Part shown: one piece after another, positions 8,869 to 17,949 of the stretch
Layout of the letters: every line of letters begins with the position of its first letter
How positions within the stretch are numbered: the stretch's first letter is position 1
Origin: Mesonia sp008017825
GTDB taxonomy: Bacteria; Bacteroidota; Bacteroidia; Flavobacteriales; Flavobacteriaceae
DNA: 64,000 bases
Assembly: GCF_008017825.1 (NCBI RefSeq)
Contig: NZ_VRLS01000040.1
Coordinates: 62,001 to 126,000, forward strand
Direction: 5' to 3'
The notes under the pieces: generated by a model
What the model was told of the DNA's origin: nothing
The model's database searches: none
The model's input: the letters and a program-made list of their open reading frames with translations, nothing else
Made by a program: the position numbers and the translations under genes

Positions 8869-10383
8869 CTAACTACAAAACATTAAATCTTTATCAATAC
8901 TAAATTGATGTAAAAAGCGCTTAGCATTTGCGATTTCGGTAGCCATGACTTTGTCTTGTTTAACTACTGGGACCTCTTCCCTAAAACCACTCACAAGTTG
9001 TTCTATGAAAGGTGAAGATTTTAAAGGTTCTCTATAATATAATGCTTGTGAAGCATTAAATAATTCAATAGCTAAAACTGAATTTAAATTTTCTACCACT
9101 TTGATAAGTTTGGTAGCTGAATTTGCCCCCATACTTACGTGATCTTCTTGTCCGTTTGAAGAAACAATAGAATCTATACTCGCTGGTGTACACAACTGTT
9201 TATTTTGACTTACAATACTTGCTGCCGTATATTGTGGTATCATAAATCCGTTATTTAGACCAGGATCATCCACTAAAAACATGGGTAAGCCACGTAATCC
9301 AGAAACAAGCTGATAAATTCTTCTTTCAGATATATTAGCTAATTCCGCGACAGCGATAGCCAAATAATCCATGGCTAAGGCTAAAGGCTGACCGTGAAAA
9401 TTCCCTCCTGAAATTATTTTATCCTCCTCTACAAAAAGATTAGGATTATCGGTAACGCTATTAATTTCGGTCTTAACGGTCTGATAAACAAAACGAATAG
9501 TGTCTTTTGAAGCACCGTGAACTTGAGGAATACATCTAAAAGAATACGGGTCTTGTACGCTTTCTTTCGTTTTTTCGGCAATCTCACTTCCTTCTAAGAA
9601 ACTCAAAATTCGCTCCGCAGTTTTTACCTGTCCGCGATGTGGTCTTACTTCATGAACCAGAGGATCAAAAGGTGATAAATTACAATCAAAACCTTCTACA
9701 GAAACCGCTCCAATGGCATCTGCCAAATAAGAATGTTTATAAACCTCTATCAATGAAAATACCGCGTGAGCACTCATAAACTGAGTTCCGTTAAGCAAAG
9801 CTAAACCTTCTTTAGATCTTAACGCTAAAGGCTTCCATTTTTTAGATTTTAATACTTTCGCTGCTGTTTCTACTTTTCCTTTATACATCACTTCTCCTCT
9901 ACCTAATAATGGCAAAGACATATGAGCTAAAGGTGACAAATCTCCAGAAGCTCCAAGAGAACCTTGTTCATAAACTACTGGTAAAATGTCGTTATTAAAA
10001 AATTCAATTAAACGCTCTACCGTTTGTAAAGCGATCCCTGAATGTCCGTAACTAAGAGATTGAATTTTTAAAAGCAACATGATCTTTACAATCTTGTCAT
10101 TAACCTTATCCCCTGTTCCACAAGCATGAGAGATAACCAAGTTTTCTTGTAATTGAACGAGTTTATCTTTAGAGATTTTTACATTACACAAAGAACCAAA
10201 TCCTGTATTTATTCCATAAAAAGGCTCAACTGAATTATCTATTTTTTGATCTAAATAATTTCTCGATTTTTGAATATATAATTTAGCTTCTTCACTTAAA
10301 GCTAATTGAATATTTTCATCAATTATTTTTTGAATATGGTGTATATCTAATATATCTCTACTTATATAATGGGTTTCTCTCAT
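8869..10383 (-). CDS. hutH: Histidine ammonia-lyase (HAL/PAL family)
   Basis: 504 residues, normal for the family. Ala145-Ser146-Gly147 in GSLGASGDLSPLAHM are the residues that cyclise to the MIO cofactor. Other HAL blocks are present: YGINTGFGSL (about 56-65), SHACGTG, GNFHGQPLA and the QEDHVSMG segment. The enzyme removes ammonia from L-histidine to form urocanate. The rest of the hut pathway (hutU, hutI, hutG) is not nearby, so a related aromatic lyase cannot be fully excluded, though the close similarity of the N-terminal half to flavobacterial HutH as I recall it supports histidine. Confidence 0.85.
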   Translation of the reverse strand: MRETHYISRDILDIHHIQKIIDENIQLALSEEAKLYIQKSRNYLDQKIDNSVEPFYGINTGFGSLCNVKISKDKLVQLQENLVISHACGTGDKVNDKIVKIMLLLKIQSLSYGHSGIALQTVERLIEFFNNDILPVVYEQGSLGASGDLSPLAHMSLPLLGRGEVMYKGKVETAAKVLKSKKWKPLALRSKEGLALLNGTQFMSAHAVFSLIEVYKHSYLADAIGAVSVEGFDCNLSPFDPLVHEVRPHRGQVKTAERILSFLEGSEIAEKTKESVQDPYSFRCIPQVHGASKDTIRFVYQTVKTEINSVTDNPNLFVEEDKIISGGNFHGQPLALAMDYLAIAVAELANISERRIYQLVSGLRGLPMFLVDDPGLNNGFMIPQYTAASIVSQNKQLCTPASIDSIVSSNGQEDHVSMGANSATKLIKVVENLNSVLAIELFNASQALYYREPLKSSPFIEQLVSGFREEVPVVKQDKVMATEIANAKRFLHQFSIDKDLMFCS

Positions 10384-10418
10384 AGTTAATTTGTAAATAG
10401 GTTAGTCAATTCGCAAAA

Positions 10419-11945
10419 TTAAGCTTTTGTTTCAGGTTTTTCAAACAAACTGCGAATCGCTTTTCCTAAATATTCTATGATGTCTCCAGCAATCAATGCT
10501 TCTGGAACAGAATCAGCTATTACCATATCTCCTGCTTGCGCATGAATGTAAACTCCAAATACTGCAGCAATGGCTGGATCATAGCCTTGTGCCAATAATC
10601 CAGTGATTACCCCAGATAACACATCTCCACTTCCTGCCGTTGCCATACCAGGATTACCGGTGGTATTTATATAAATATTATCGTTAGAAATAGTCATGGT
10701 ATAAGAACCTTTAACCACTACGGTTACTTTATATTTTTTAGAATACTCTTGTACCTTATCAAGCTTTTCAAAATCATTTTTCCAACTACCAATTAAACGT
10801 TCTAACTCTTTAGGATGAGGAGTTAAAACAGACTTTTCTGGTATTAACTCCAATAATTCTGGATGCTTACTCAACATATTAAGTCCGTCTGCATCAATAA
10901 GCATAGGAGTTTTCACTTGGTGAAGCAAACTGGTTAATAGTTCAATCGATTTTTCGTGAGTTCCTGCTCCCATTCCAAAACCAATAATATCACCTTCCTT
11001 CAGCTCTAATTGAGTTTCAACTAAATGAATGTCGTGAGGCACAACATTCACCATAGCTTCGGGTAAACTAGTTTGTAAAATATCATACCCACATTGCGGA
11101 ATTACCGATGTCAACTTCCCTACGCCTGTTCTTAATGCTGCTTTACTAGAAAGAACAACGCTACCTATCATACCATAACTTCCACCAACAATGTATGCAT
11201 GCCCATAATCTCCTTTATGAGTAAACTTAGACCTTGGTTGGTATAAACTTACCGCTTGCTCCTTTCCTATTAATATCGCTTTCGCGGATGTTTCAGCTAA
11301 ATACTTTCTATCGATACCTATATCAATAATTTGAACGTTTCCAGCATAAGAAGCTGTTTCTGGTAAGAAAAATGCCAACTTTGGAGCCTGAAAAGTCAAT
11401 GTATAATTCGCTTCTACAATGGGCTGATCTTCAATTACACCATCTGCCAGCATACCTGAGGGCATATCTATGGCGACTTTAAAGGCTTTTGAATCGTTGA
11501 TACGAGTAATTAATTTTTGCACCCAATCTACCAGTGGTCTGTTTAAGCCAATTCCAAATATGGCATCAATCACAAAATCGTTAGATTTAATTTCAGGAAA
11601 ATCTTCTTCAGATTTCAAAAGAACAGGTCTACTTTTAGTTTCTTCTTTAACCACTCTATAGTTTGCTAAAAAACCATCTGACCTTTTATCACTGTAATTA
11701 ACCACATAAACATCTACGTGATAACCTTGTTCCATTAACTTTCTAGCCACCACGAGGCCATCTCCTCCATTATTTCCTATTCCACAGAAAACTTTAATTT
11801 TTATTTCAGCTCCATTTAGTCTGTTATTGATTTCCTCAAAAATTTTAGTAGATGCTCTTTCCATAAGCTCCAAAGAAGTAATTTGTTGATTTTTTTGAGT
11901 AATTTGATCAGCTTCGTGCAATTGTTGAGCAGTAAATATTTTCAT
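10419..11945 (-). CDS. nnr: Bifunctional NAD(P)H-hydrate epimerase / ADP-dependent NAD(P)H-hydrate dehydratase
   Basis: 508 residues with two fused domains. The N-terminal epimerase (YjeF_N, about 1-215) has GNNGGDG at 57-63. The C-terminal ribokinase-like dehydratase (about 225-500) has DADGLN, VLTPHPKE and GNPGMATAGSGDVLSG, which form the ADP and NAD(P)HX site. Together the domains repair hydrated NADH and NADPH: the epimerase interconverts R and S forms and the dehydratase restores the S form. The gene is divergent from gcvT and has an exact -7 promoter box just upstream. Confidence 0.93.
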   Translation of the reverse strand: MKIFTAQQLHEADQITQKNQQITSLELMERASTKIFEEINNRLNGAEIKIKVFCGIGNNGGDGLVVARKLMEQGYHVDVYVVNYSDKRSDGFLANYRVVKEETKSRPVLLKSEEDFPEIKSNDFVIDAIFGIGLNRPLVDWVQKLITRINDSKAFKVAIDMPSGMLADGVIEDQPIVEANYTLTFQAPKLAFFLPETASYAGNVQIIDIGIDRKYLAETSAKAILIGKEQAVSLYQPRSKFTHKGDYGHAYIVGGSYGMIGSVVLSSKAALRTGVGKLTSVIPQCGYDILQTSLPEAMVNVVPHDIHLVETQLELKEGDIIGFGMGAGTHEKSIELLTSLLHQVKTPMLIDADGLNMLSKHPELLELIPEKSVLTPHPKELERLIGSWKNDFEKLDKVQEYSKKYKVTVVVKGSYTMTISNDNIYINTTGNPGMATAGSGDVLSGVITGLLAQGYDPAIAAVFGVYIHAQAGDMVIADSVPEALIAGDIIEYLGKAIRSLFEKPETKA

Positions 11946-11962
11946 TGTTTTTCTGTTTTACA

Positions 11963-11970
11963 CAAATATA
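11963..11970 (-). promoter_or_regulatory. Putative -7 promoter element of nnr
   Basis: Minus-strand TATATTTG matches the Bacteroidota consensus TANNTTTG exactly, 18 bases upstream of the ATG. No good -33 TTTG was found at the expected distance. Confidence 0.5.
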
Positions 11971-12013
11971 ACATTCTTTAAAAACTTGATGTAAATAAAC
12001 TCCAATTTGATTG

Positions 12014-12044
12014 TTGGTAGAATAAATGCAATACTTTACATTTG
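12014..12044 (+). promoter_or_regulatory. gcvT promoter (-33/-7)
   Basis: TTG at 12014-12016, a 20-base spacer, then TACATTTG at 12037-12044, an exact TANNTTTG. The -7 box overlaps the TTG that would start a longer frame, so translation must begin at the later ATG (12060). Confidence 0.65.
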
Positions 12045-12059
12045 CAAAAATTTTATCCT

Positions 12060-13142
12060 ATGAAAAGCACACAACTTACACATATCCATGAACAATTAGG
12101 AGCCAAAATGGTTCCGTTTGCAGGTTATAACATGCCTGTTTCTTATGAAGGCGTAAACGCTGAACACGAAACAGTTCGTAAGAATTTAGGTGTTTTTGAT
12201 GTTTCTCACATGGGGGAATTTTTGGTTTCTGGACCTCAAGCGTTAGAGCTTATTCAAAAAATAACTACGAATGACGCTTCTAAATTAGTAGATGGGAAAG
12301 CACAATATACTTGTATGCCCAACCATGATGGTGGAATTGTTGATGATTTGATTATCTACAGAATGAATGAAGAAAAATATCTCCTTGTTGTAAATGCATC
12401 TAATATCGATAAAGATTGGAACTGGATTGCTGAAAACAATACGATGGAGGCCGATATTAAAGACCTTTCTGAAGAATATTGTTTACTAGCCGTTCAAGGA
12501 CCAAAAGCTATCGAAGCAATGCAGTCTTTAACACCAATTGATCTAGCAGCGATTAAATTCTACAATTTTGAAATTGGTGAATTTGCAGGAGAAGAGCACA
12601 TCATCATCTCTGCTACAGGTTATACTGGAAGTGGCGGATTTGAAATTTATTGCAAAAACCAAAATGCAGAAGCTATCTGGGCTGCTATTTTAAAAGCAGG
12701 AGAAGATTACGGAATTAAGCCTATAGGACTTGCAGCAAGAGATACCTTAAGATTAGAAATGGGGTTTTGTCTTTACGGAAATGATATAGACGATACAACA
12801 TCTCCTATCGAAGCAGGTTTAGGATGGATTACTAAATTCAGTAAAGATTTTATTAGTTCAGAAAAATTTAAAAAAGAAAAAGAAGAAGGTCCTACACGAA
12901 GATTAGTAGGCTTTGAAATGCAAGAAAGAGGAATCCCTAGAAAAGATTATCCTATTGTAGATAAAGATGGTAATGAGATTGGCTATGTAACCTCTGGGAC
13001 GCAATCTCCTTCAACAGGTAAAGCTATTGGAATGGGATATGTAAAAACCGAATTTAAAGCAGTAGACACTCCTATTTTTATTCAAATTAGAAAGAAAACC
13101 ATTCCGGCAACGGTAGTAAAATTACCTTTTTATAAGGCTTAA
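12060..13142 (+). CDS. gcvT: Aminomethyltransferase, glycine cleavage T protein
   Basis: 360 residues from the ATG at 12060. GcvT takes the aminomethyl group from the H-protein lipoyl arm and transfers its carbon to tetrahydrofolate, releasing ammonia. Recognisable blocks: N-terminal HEQLGAKMVPFAGYNMPV, DVSHMGEF, the folate/active-site segment LDV/ATGYTGSGGFEIYC (around residue 190), and the C-terminal GYVTSGTQSPSTGKAIGMGYV. Length is normal. gcvH and gcvP are not in the window, which is common in Bacteroidota. The upstream promoter overlaps the longer alternative start, fixing this one. Confidence 0.95.
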   Translation: MKSTQLTHIHEQLGAKMVPFAGYNMPVSYEGVNAEHETVRKNLGVFDVSHMGEFLVSGPQALELIQKITTNDASKLVDGKAQYTCMPNHDGGIVDDLIIYRMNEEKYLLVVNASNIDKDWNWIAENNTMEADIKDLSEEYCLLAVQGPKAIEAMQSLTPIDLAAIKFYNFEIGEFAGEEHIIISATGYTGSGGFEIYCKNQNAEAIWAAILKAGEDYGIKPIGLAARDTLRLEMGFCLYGNDIDDTTSPIEAGLGWITKFSKDFISSEKFKKEKEEGPTRRLVGFEMQERGIPRKDYPIVDKDGNEIGYVTSGTQSPSTGKAIGMGYVKTEFKAVDTPIFIQIRKKTIPATVVKLPFYKA

Positions 13143-13160
13143 ATCTACTTTTCATTTATA

Positions 13161-13208
13161 AAAAACTAGTGTTCAAGAAAATTTAAGACCTTCTTAGCAC
13201 TAGTTTTT
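13161..13208 (+). terminator. Hairpin terminator after gcvT
   Basis: AAAAACTAGTG (13161-13171) pairs with CACTAGTTTTT (13198-13208) across a 26-base loop and ends in a T run. Confidence 0.6.
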
Positions 13209-13248
13209 CATTTTTACACGTTTTAAAAGAAAAGCACTTATTAAAAAC

Positions 13249-14067
13249 ATAAAAAAAATATTAATCCTTGGCGGAAGCGGTTTTTTAGGTCAGGCTCTTT
13301 ACAAAGAACTCCTGCCTTATTTTAATACACACGGCACCTATCGAACTCCGCATAGTACCTGGGATAACAACCAACAATTTCATTGGTGGGACGGAGAAAC
13401 AGAAAGTGTAAGCTTTTTATTAGAGTCGTTACAACCAGATCTTATCATTTGCGCTTTACGCGGAAATTTTAACGCACAAATTTACGCACATTTTGAAGCC
13501 ATTGAATATGTAATGAAAACCGATAACAAAATCATTTTTCTATCTTCTTCTAATGTGTTTGACGCCTTCTCCAATTACCCCTCTTACGAATACGACAAAA
13601 CCTTATCAATAAGCGTATACGGGCGTTTTAAAATTAAAATTGAAAATGCTTTACTGCGTTTGCCAGTAAAAAATTATGCTATCGCCAGAATTCCTATGAT
13701 ATACGGAGCTAATTCTCCGCGTTTAGAAGAATTAAAAACCTTTCATAAAATAGAAGAATCTATAGAGGTTTTTCCCAATGTAGTAATGAATGCTACTAGC
13801 ATAACCCGATTTACCCAGCAAATTCATTATATAATTAATCACAATTTAGGAGGAGTTTTTCATTTAGGAAGTAAAGATTTAATTCATCATAAAGATTTGG
13901 TGATGGAAATATGCAAGAAAATAGACCTTCATGATCTTACGTTTAAAAATGTTTACGACTCTAATGAAGATCGTTTTATAGCCGTTTTACCCAAAGACAA
14001 TTTGCTACCCGATAATTTACAGTTTACCGTAGAAGATGTTGTAGAAGATTCAATAGTGTTTCATTAG
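13249..14067 (+). CDS. RmlD-like NAD(P)-dependent short-chain reductase/epimerase with non-ATG start
   Basis: The first ATG of this frame (13513) would discard the cofactor site. The open frame continues upstream to a stop at 13201, and from 13249 it reads (I)KKILILGGSGFLGQ, the Gly-rich Rossmann loop of extended SDR proteins, with no interruption. The catalytic YxxxK is also present (YGRFK in ISVYGRFKIKIE). So the gene is about 272 residues, starting at ATA (13249) or ATT (13240); no ATG, GTG or TTG is available at the right place. Such enzymes act on nucleotide sugars or related keto groups (RmlD reduces dTDP-4-keto-rhamnose). The substrate is not known here; the neighbours do not indicate it. 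Either rare initiation or a decayed start is possible. Confidence 0.7.
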   Translation: MKKILILGGSGFLGQALYKELLPYFNTHGTYRTPHSTWDNNQQFHWWDGETESVSFLLESLQPDLIICALRGNFNAQIYAHFEAIEYVMKTDNKIIFLSSSNVFDAFSNYPSYEYDKTLSISVYGRFKIKIENALLRLPVKNYAIARIPMIYGANSPRLEELKTFHKIEESIEVFPNVVMNATSITRFTQQIHYIINHNLGGVFHLGSKDLIHHKDLVMEICKKIDLHDLTFKNVYDSNEDRFIAVLPKDNLLPDNLQFTVEDVVEDSIVFH

Positions 14068-14107
14068 ACTTTATTACCTTTAAGCTTAAACAAAATTAAA
14101 ATCAAAA

Positions 14108-14395
14108 ATGGAAAAATTAAGCGAAAAAGAAATCAGCGATAAGCTACAAGAATTTGAGGGTTGGGAATTTCATGAAAACTCTATTCAAACCAAATTTGAA
14201 TTTGAAGATTTTAAAGAAACTTTCTCTATTATGACGCGTATTGCTTTTGAAGCAGAAGCCCAACAACATCATCCAGAATGGACCAATGTATACAATACTT
14301 TAAGTATTTCTCTTTCCACTCACGATGCTGGCGGTGTGACCGAAAAAGACTTTAAATTGGCTGCGACCATAGAAAAGATAATCGAGGTAGAATAA
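14108..14395 (+). CDS. phhB: 4a-hydroxytetrahydrobiopterin dehydratase (pterin-4a-carbinolamine dehydratase)
   Basis: 95 residues, the usual size. The family signature is complete: His54-His55-Pro56 in AQQHHPEW, then Asn/Tyr spacing, His72 in LSTHDAGGVT and Asp81. The enzyme dehydrates 4a-hydroxytetrahydropterin, recycling the cofactor of aromatic amino acid hydroxylases. A hydroxylase gene is not in the window. It ends about 50 bases before the YebC gene. Confidence 0.92.
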   Translation: MEKLSEKEISDKLQEFEGWEFHENSIQTKFEFEDFKETFSIMTRIAFEAEAQQHHPEWTNVYNTLSISLSTHDAGGVTEKDFKLAATIEKIIEVE

Positions 14396-14410
14396 CAAAG
14401 GTATTTTTAT

Positions 14411-14418
14411 TAAATTTG
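14411..14418 (+). promoter_or_regulatory. Putative -7 promoter element of the yebC-type gene
   Basis: TAAATTTG, an exact TANNTTTG, 27 bases upstream of the ATG. No convincing -33 box. Confidence 0.45.
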
Positions 14419-14445
14419 CTACCATTCAAATCAATATAGAATATT

Positions 14446-15165
14446 ATGGGAAGAGCTTTTGAATTTAGAAAAGCACGAAAAATGAAACGTTGGGCAGCTA
14501 TGTCTAAAGCGTTTACGAGAATAGGAAAAGATATTGTGATGGCCGTTAAAGAAGGCGGTCCAGATCCCGATGCTAATTCTAGACTTAGAGCGGTGATACA
14601 AAACGCCAAATCGGTTAACATGCCCAAAGATAATATTGAGCGTGCGATAAAAAGAGCTAGTGATAAAAGCCAAGGAGATTATAAAGAAGTATTATTTGAA
14701 GGTTACGCTCCACATGGGATTGCCATCTTGGTAGAAACCGCTACAGATAACAATACAAGAACCGTTGCTAACATTCGTTCTTATTTTAATAAATGCGATG
14801 GTAGCTTAGGCACTTCGGGATCTGTAGAATTTATGTTTGACCATACCTGTAACTTTAAAATACCTTCAGAAGGTCTAGATGCAGAAGAATTAGAATTAGA
14901 GTTTATAGATTTTGGCGCCGAAGAGGTTTTTGATGATGAAGATGGAATTTTAATTTACGCCCCTTTTGAAAGTTTTGGAGCTATTCAAAAAGAATTAGAA
15001 GATCGCGAAATCGAAATTATTTCTTCTGGTTTTGAACGTATACCTACCGTAACTAAAAAACTTACTAAAGAAGAACAAGAAGATGTAGAGAAGCTTTTAG
15101 AAAAAATTGAAGAAGATGATGATGTACAAAACGTATATCATACCATGGAAGAAAGTGAAGATTAA
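14446..15165 (+). CDS. YebC/PmpR (TACO1) family protein
   Basis: 239 residues. Starts MGRAFEFRKARKMKRWAAM, the conserved opening of the family, then KAFTRIGKDIVMAVKEGG, and TDNNTRTVANIRSYFNK with GSLGTSGSVEFMF in the middle. YebC proteins were described as DNA-binding transcription regulators; later work ties family members to ribosomes and translation of difficult (proline-rich) stretches. Sequence reading cannot decide which applies. The C-terminus is strongly acidic. The gene stands alone with its own promoter box and is followed by an inverted repeat at 15187-15255. Confidence 0.9.
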   Translation: MGRAFEFRKARKMKRWAAMSKAFTRIGKDIVMAVKEGGPDPDANSRLRAVIQNAKSVNMPKDNIERAIKRASDKSQGDYKEVLFEGYAPHGIAILVETATDNNTRTVANIRSYFNKCDGSLGTSGSVEFMFDHTCNFKIPSEGLDAEELELEFIDFGAEEVFDDEDGILIYAPFESFGAIQKELEDREIEIISSGFERIPTVTKKLTKEEQEDVEKLLEKIEEDDDVQNVYHTMEESED

Positions 15166-15186
15166 TATCTCACACTATCTATAAAA

Positions 15187-15255
15187 ATGTCATTTGAGCG
15201 TTGTCTAAAAATTTTTACGCTAATGAAAAGATTTTGACGCCGCTCAAGATGACAA
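15187..15255. repeat. Degenerate extragenic palindromic repeat
   Basis: TGTCATTTGAGCG (15188-15200) is an imperfect inverted match to CGCTCAAGATGACA (15241-15254), with an AT-rich middle. It resembles the 'TGTCATTTCGAGCG...CGCTCGAAATGACA' palindromes scattered between genes in many Bacteroidota. It lies between two convergent genes and may also act as a terminator. Confidence 0.6.
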
Positions 15256-15278
15256 TATGATAAATTTTTCTTTAAAGA

Positions 15279-15716
15279 TTAATCTAATCTTTCAGACAAA
15301 ACTTTTCCGTTTTTATCTAAAGTCAATACCATTTCTTTATTAGAATTTTCAACCTCTACTTCATAAGTAACCTCATTGTTAATAGTAGTCATTTCAATAT
15401 CTTCTATTTCAAATGAAGCAAACTTATTTTTTAAGGTAGATAAAATACTGTTAGGCAATTGAGAAGACATTATTTCTACTTCTCTTTTAACTTCTTTTCC
15501 ATTTGGTGCGTACCAAACTTCTTGTTCTTGACGGTCTAAATCAAATTCAACTTTGTAATTATCCATATCTTTTTCCCATTCTACGTCGCTAACATTGGTA
15601 AATTCTTTTTCAAATGAAGAAATTAAATTTGCAGGCACTTCTTCTTTTTTTAAATCTTGTGCGTGCATTGCAAAACTTGCAAAAAGAAATAATAAACTTG
15701 TTTTTAAGATTTTCAT
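15279..15716 (-). CDS. Secreted PepSY-like (BLIP-like) protein
   Basis: 145 residues with signal peptide MKILKTSLLFLFASFAMHAQ. The mature part has two copies of a PepSY-like pattern: 'F.N..DVEWEKDMDNYKVEF' (about 40-60) and the weaker 'FEIEDIEMTTINNEVTYEVEV' (about 100-120), each followed by a beta strand and a 'DKNGK' type turn. Proteins of this kind are periplasmic and often sit beside two-component genes in Bacteroidota; here it is divergent from one (15887-17829), 170 bases away. A role as sensor accessory or as regulated target is inference. Confidence 0.75.
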   Translation of the reverse strand: MKILKTSLLFLFASFAMHAQDLKKEEVPANLISSFEKEFTNVSDVEWEKDMDNYKVEFDLDRQEQEVWYAPNGKEVKREVEIMSSQLPNSILSTLKNKFASFEIEDIEMTTINNEVTYEVEVENSNKEMVLTLDKNGKVLSERLD

Positions 15717-15886
15717 AGCTTTTATTTTTTAAATTATACTACAAATTAAAGACCTAAAACTGTAATCAATTTGGAATTTTTACATCCGTCAAGCGGAATT
15801 ATCCCAATTTCTTATAGAATTCAATTGTACATTTATAATTTCAAATTCTAAACAGATAAATAAATCCTTGCTTTAAAAGAAATATT

Positions 15887-16561
15887 ATGAAAATATTGAT
15901 TATTGAAGATGAAATAGACATGCTCGAAAACATGAAACAATCTTTAGAAAAAGAAGGTTTTTTGGTAGAAACTGCACCAAATAAACAATCTGCATTTTCG
16001 AAAATAGGGATTTATAATTACGATTGTATTTTATTAGATATAGGTTTACCCGATGGCAACGGACTTGATATTTTAAAGGAACTTAAAAATAATGGAATTA
16101 ATGATGGAGTAATCATTGTTTCGGCCAAAGATTCTTTAGACGATAAGCTAAAGGGGTTAAATTTAGGAGCCGATGATTACTTACCTAAACCTTTTCACAT
16201 GGCCGAATTAAATGCACGGGTTAAAGCCGTTTTAAGAAGAAAGAACTTTGAAGGTAATAAGAATATTGAAATTGGTAATCTTATAGCTAATCCTGAAGAA
16301 AGAACGGTAATGGTAAATAATATTAAGATTGATTTAAACAGAAAAGAGTTAGACATTTTACTCTACCTTATTGCTAATAAAAATAGACTTGTAAACAAGA
16401 CAGCTTTAGCAGAACACGTGTGGGGAGATCATATAGACCAAGCCGACAATTTTGAATTTATATATTCTCAAATAAAAAACCTTCGTAAAAAACTAACTAT
16501 CCATAAGTCAGATATTGAAATTAAATCAGTTTACGGAATAGGTTATAGATTAGACATTTAA
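15887..16561 (+). CDS. OmpR-family response regulator
   Basis: 224 residues. Receiver domain (1-115): acidic pocket Glu7-Asp8, phospho-acceptor Asp51 in CILLDIGLPDGNG, conserved Lys103 in DYLPKPFH. The C-terminal winged helix (about 125-224) is of OmpR type (VNKTALAEHVWGD, then the recognition helix FEFIYSQIKNLRKKL, and VYGIGYRLDI). Its stop overlaps the kinase start by one base (TAATG), so the pair is translationally coupled. DNA targets are unknown; the divergent PepSY-like gene is the obvious candidate. Confidence 0.93.
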   Translation: MKILIIEDEIDMLENMKQSLEKEGFLVETAPNKQSAFSKIGIYNYDCILLDIGLPDGNGLDILKELKNNGINDGVIIVSAKDSLDDKLKGLNLGADDYLPKPFHMAELNARVKAVLRRKNFEGNKNIEIGNLIANPEERTVMVNNIKIDLNRKELDILLYLIANKNRLVNKTALAEHVWGDHIDQADNFEFIYSQIKNLRKKLTIHKSDIEIKSVYGIGYRLDI

Positions 16562-17829
16562 TGAAACTTCTAAATTATACCAGTAAATACTTTGTAATTA
16601 TTTTGTTGTTCATCATTTTTATATGGGCAACATTCTTCTATTATTCTATGCTCGATGAAATTTATGATAGTATGGATGATGGTTTAGAAAACCAAAAAGG
16701 TTTAGTGCTACAAAAAGCAAAAAAAAATCCTTCTATACTTGAGCAAAAACAATTTGAAGATGGATATTATATGATTCATAAGTTATCTCAAAGACCAAAA
16801 AAATTAGGAATAGATCATTATAGAGATACTCTAATGTTTATGCAAAACGAGGAAGACTTTGAGCCCGTTAGGTTACTCGAAACTTCTTTTTTAATGAAAG
16901 ACAATTACTACAAATTAAAGGTAATTACTTCAATGGTTGAAGAAGACGACCTTATAGCAGATCTTTTCTATTCTATTTTATGGCTCTATCTGGGCTTAAT
17001 TTTAAGTATCTTAATTCTCAATAATTTCTTATTAAAGAACACCTGGAAGCCTTTTTACAATCTATTAGACAAGCTCAGGAATTTTAATATTGAAACTGAA
17101 GAGAAAATTTCTTTTGAAACCACTAAAATTGAAGAATTTTCTCTTTTAAACAAGAATATAGAACAATTACTATATAAATCTCAAGAGAGTTTTAAACAAC
17201 AAAAACAGTTTATAGAAAATGCTTCCCATGAACTGCAAACTCCTATTGCTATTAGCATTAACAAATTAGAACTTATTTTAGAAAAAAATAATTTAAACGA
17301 AGAACAAGCCAAAACCTTTAGCAGCGTTTTGCAGCATCTAGAAAGACTAAAACGCTTTAATAAATCACTCTTATTATTAACTAAAATTGAAAACAATCAA
17401 TTTATTGTTGAAGAACATATTAATATAAATAAATTACTTAAACAGTTAGTAGAGGATTTTTATGATTTTTCTAATTATAAAAATTTAACAATTCAACTCA
17501 TCTCACAAGAAGATCTCAACTATTATATTAATAAAGATTTGGCAGTCATTTTATTTACCAATCTCATTCAAAATGCTGTAAAACACGGAAAAAAAGATTC
17601 TCAAATTGAAATACTTATTAGTAAAAACACTGTAATTATTAAAAATGAATCTGAAAAAAATATTCCGCTTGACGGAGAAAAAATATTTAATCGCTTTTAT
17701 AAACAAACCGGTTTACAAAACTCTACAGGCTTAGGCTTATCTATTGCTAAAGCGATTAGCAACAAATATTCTTGTGGTTTAAGGTATTATTATAAAGACC
17801 AACACTGCTTTGAAGTTAATTTTTTATAA
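16561..17829 (+). CDS. Two-component sensor histidine kinase
   Basis: 422 residues. Membrane helix 1 at about 9-30, a periplasmic sensor region of about 100 residues with no recognised fold, membrane helix 2 at about 136-156, then a HisKA domain with His223 in ENASHELQTP, N box LFTNLIQNAVKHG and G box TGLGLSIAKA. The F box region is short and the catalytic domain is compact. It phosphorylates the regulator encoded just upstream. The signal sensed is unknown. Confidence 0.92.
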   Translation: MKLLNYTSKYFVIILLFIIFIWATFFYYSMLDEIYDSMDDGLENQKGLVLQKAKKNPSILEQKQFEDGYYMIHKLSQRPKKLGIDHYRDTLMFMQNEEDFEPVRLLETSFLMKDNYYKLKVITSMVEEDDLIADLFYSILWLYLGLILSILILNNFLLKNTWKPFYNLLDKLRNFNIETEEKISFETTKIEEFSLLNKNIEQLLYKSQESFKQQKQFIENASHELQTPIAISINKLELILEKNNLNEEQAKTFSSVLQHLERLKRFNKSLLLLTKIENNQFIVEEHININKLLKQLVEDFYDFSNYKNLTIQLISQEDLNYYINKDLAVILFTNLIQNAVKHGKKDSQIEILISKNTVIIKNESEKNIPLDGEKIFNRFYKQTGLQNSTGLGLSIAKAISNKYSCGLRYYYKDQHCFEVNFL

Positions 17830-17949
17830 ATTATAAGCTAATTGTATAAAAATTTTAAACTTGTTAAAGTCTTATAAAATAAGTCGATTTTCCAGTTTCA
17901 TTACAGATTCTAGTTTTAATTTAATTTTTGAAATTTTAAATTAGAAATC

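Noticed and set aside
8869..10383. hutH as an aromatic tyrosine or phenylalanine lyase.
   Set aside because: The histidine-lyase type blocks fit better. Substrate specificity residues could not be decided by eye, so an alternative remains possible but not favoured.
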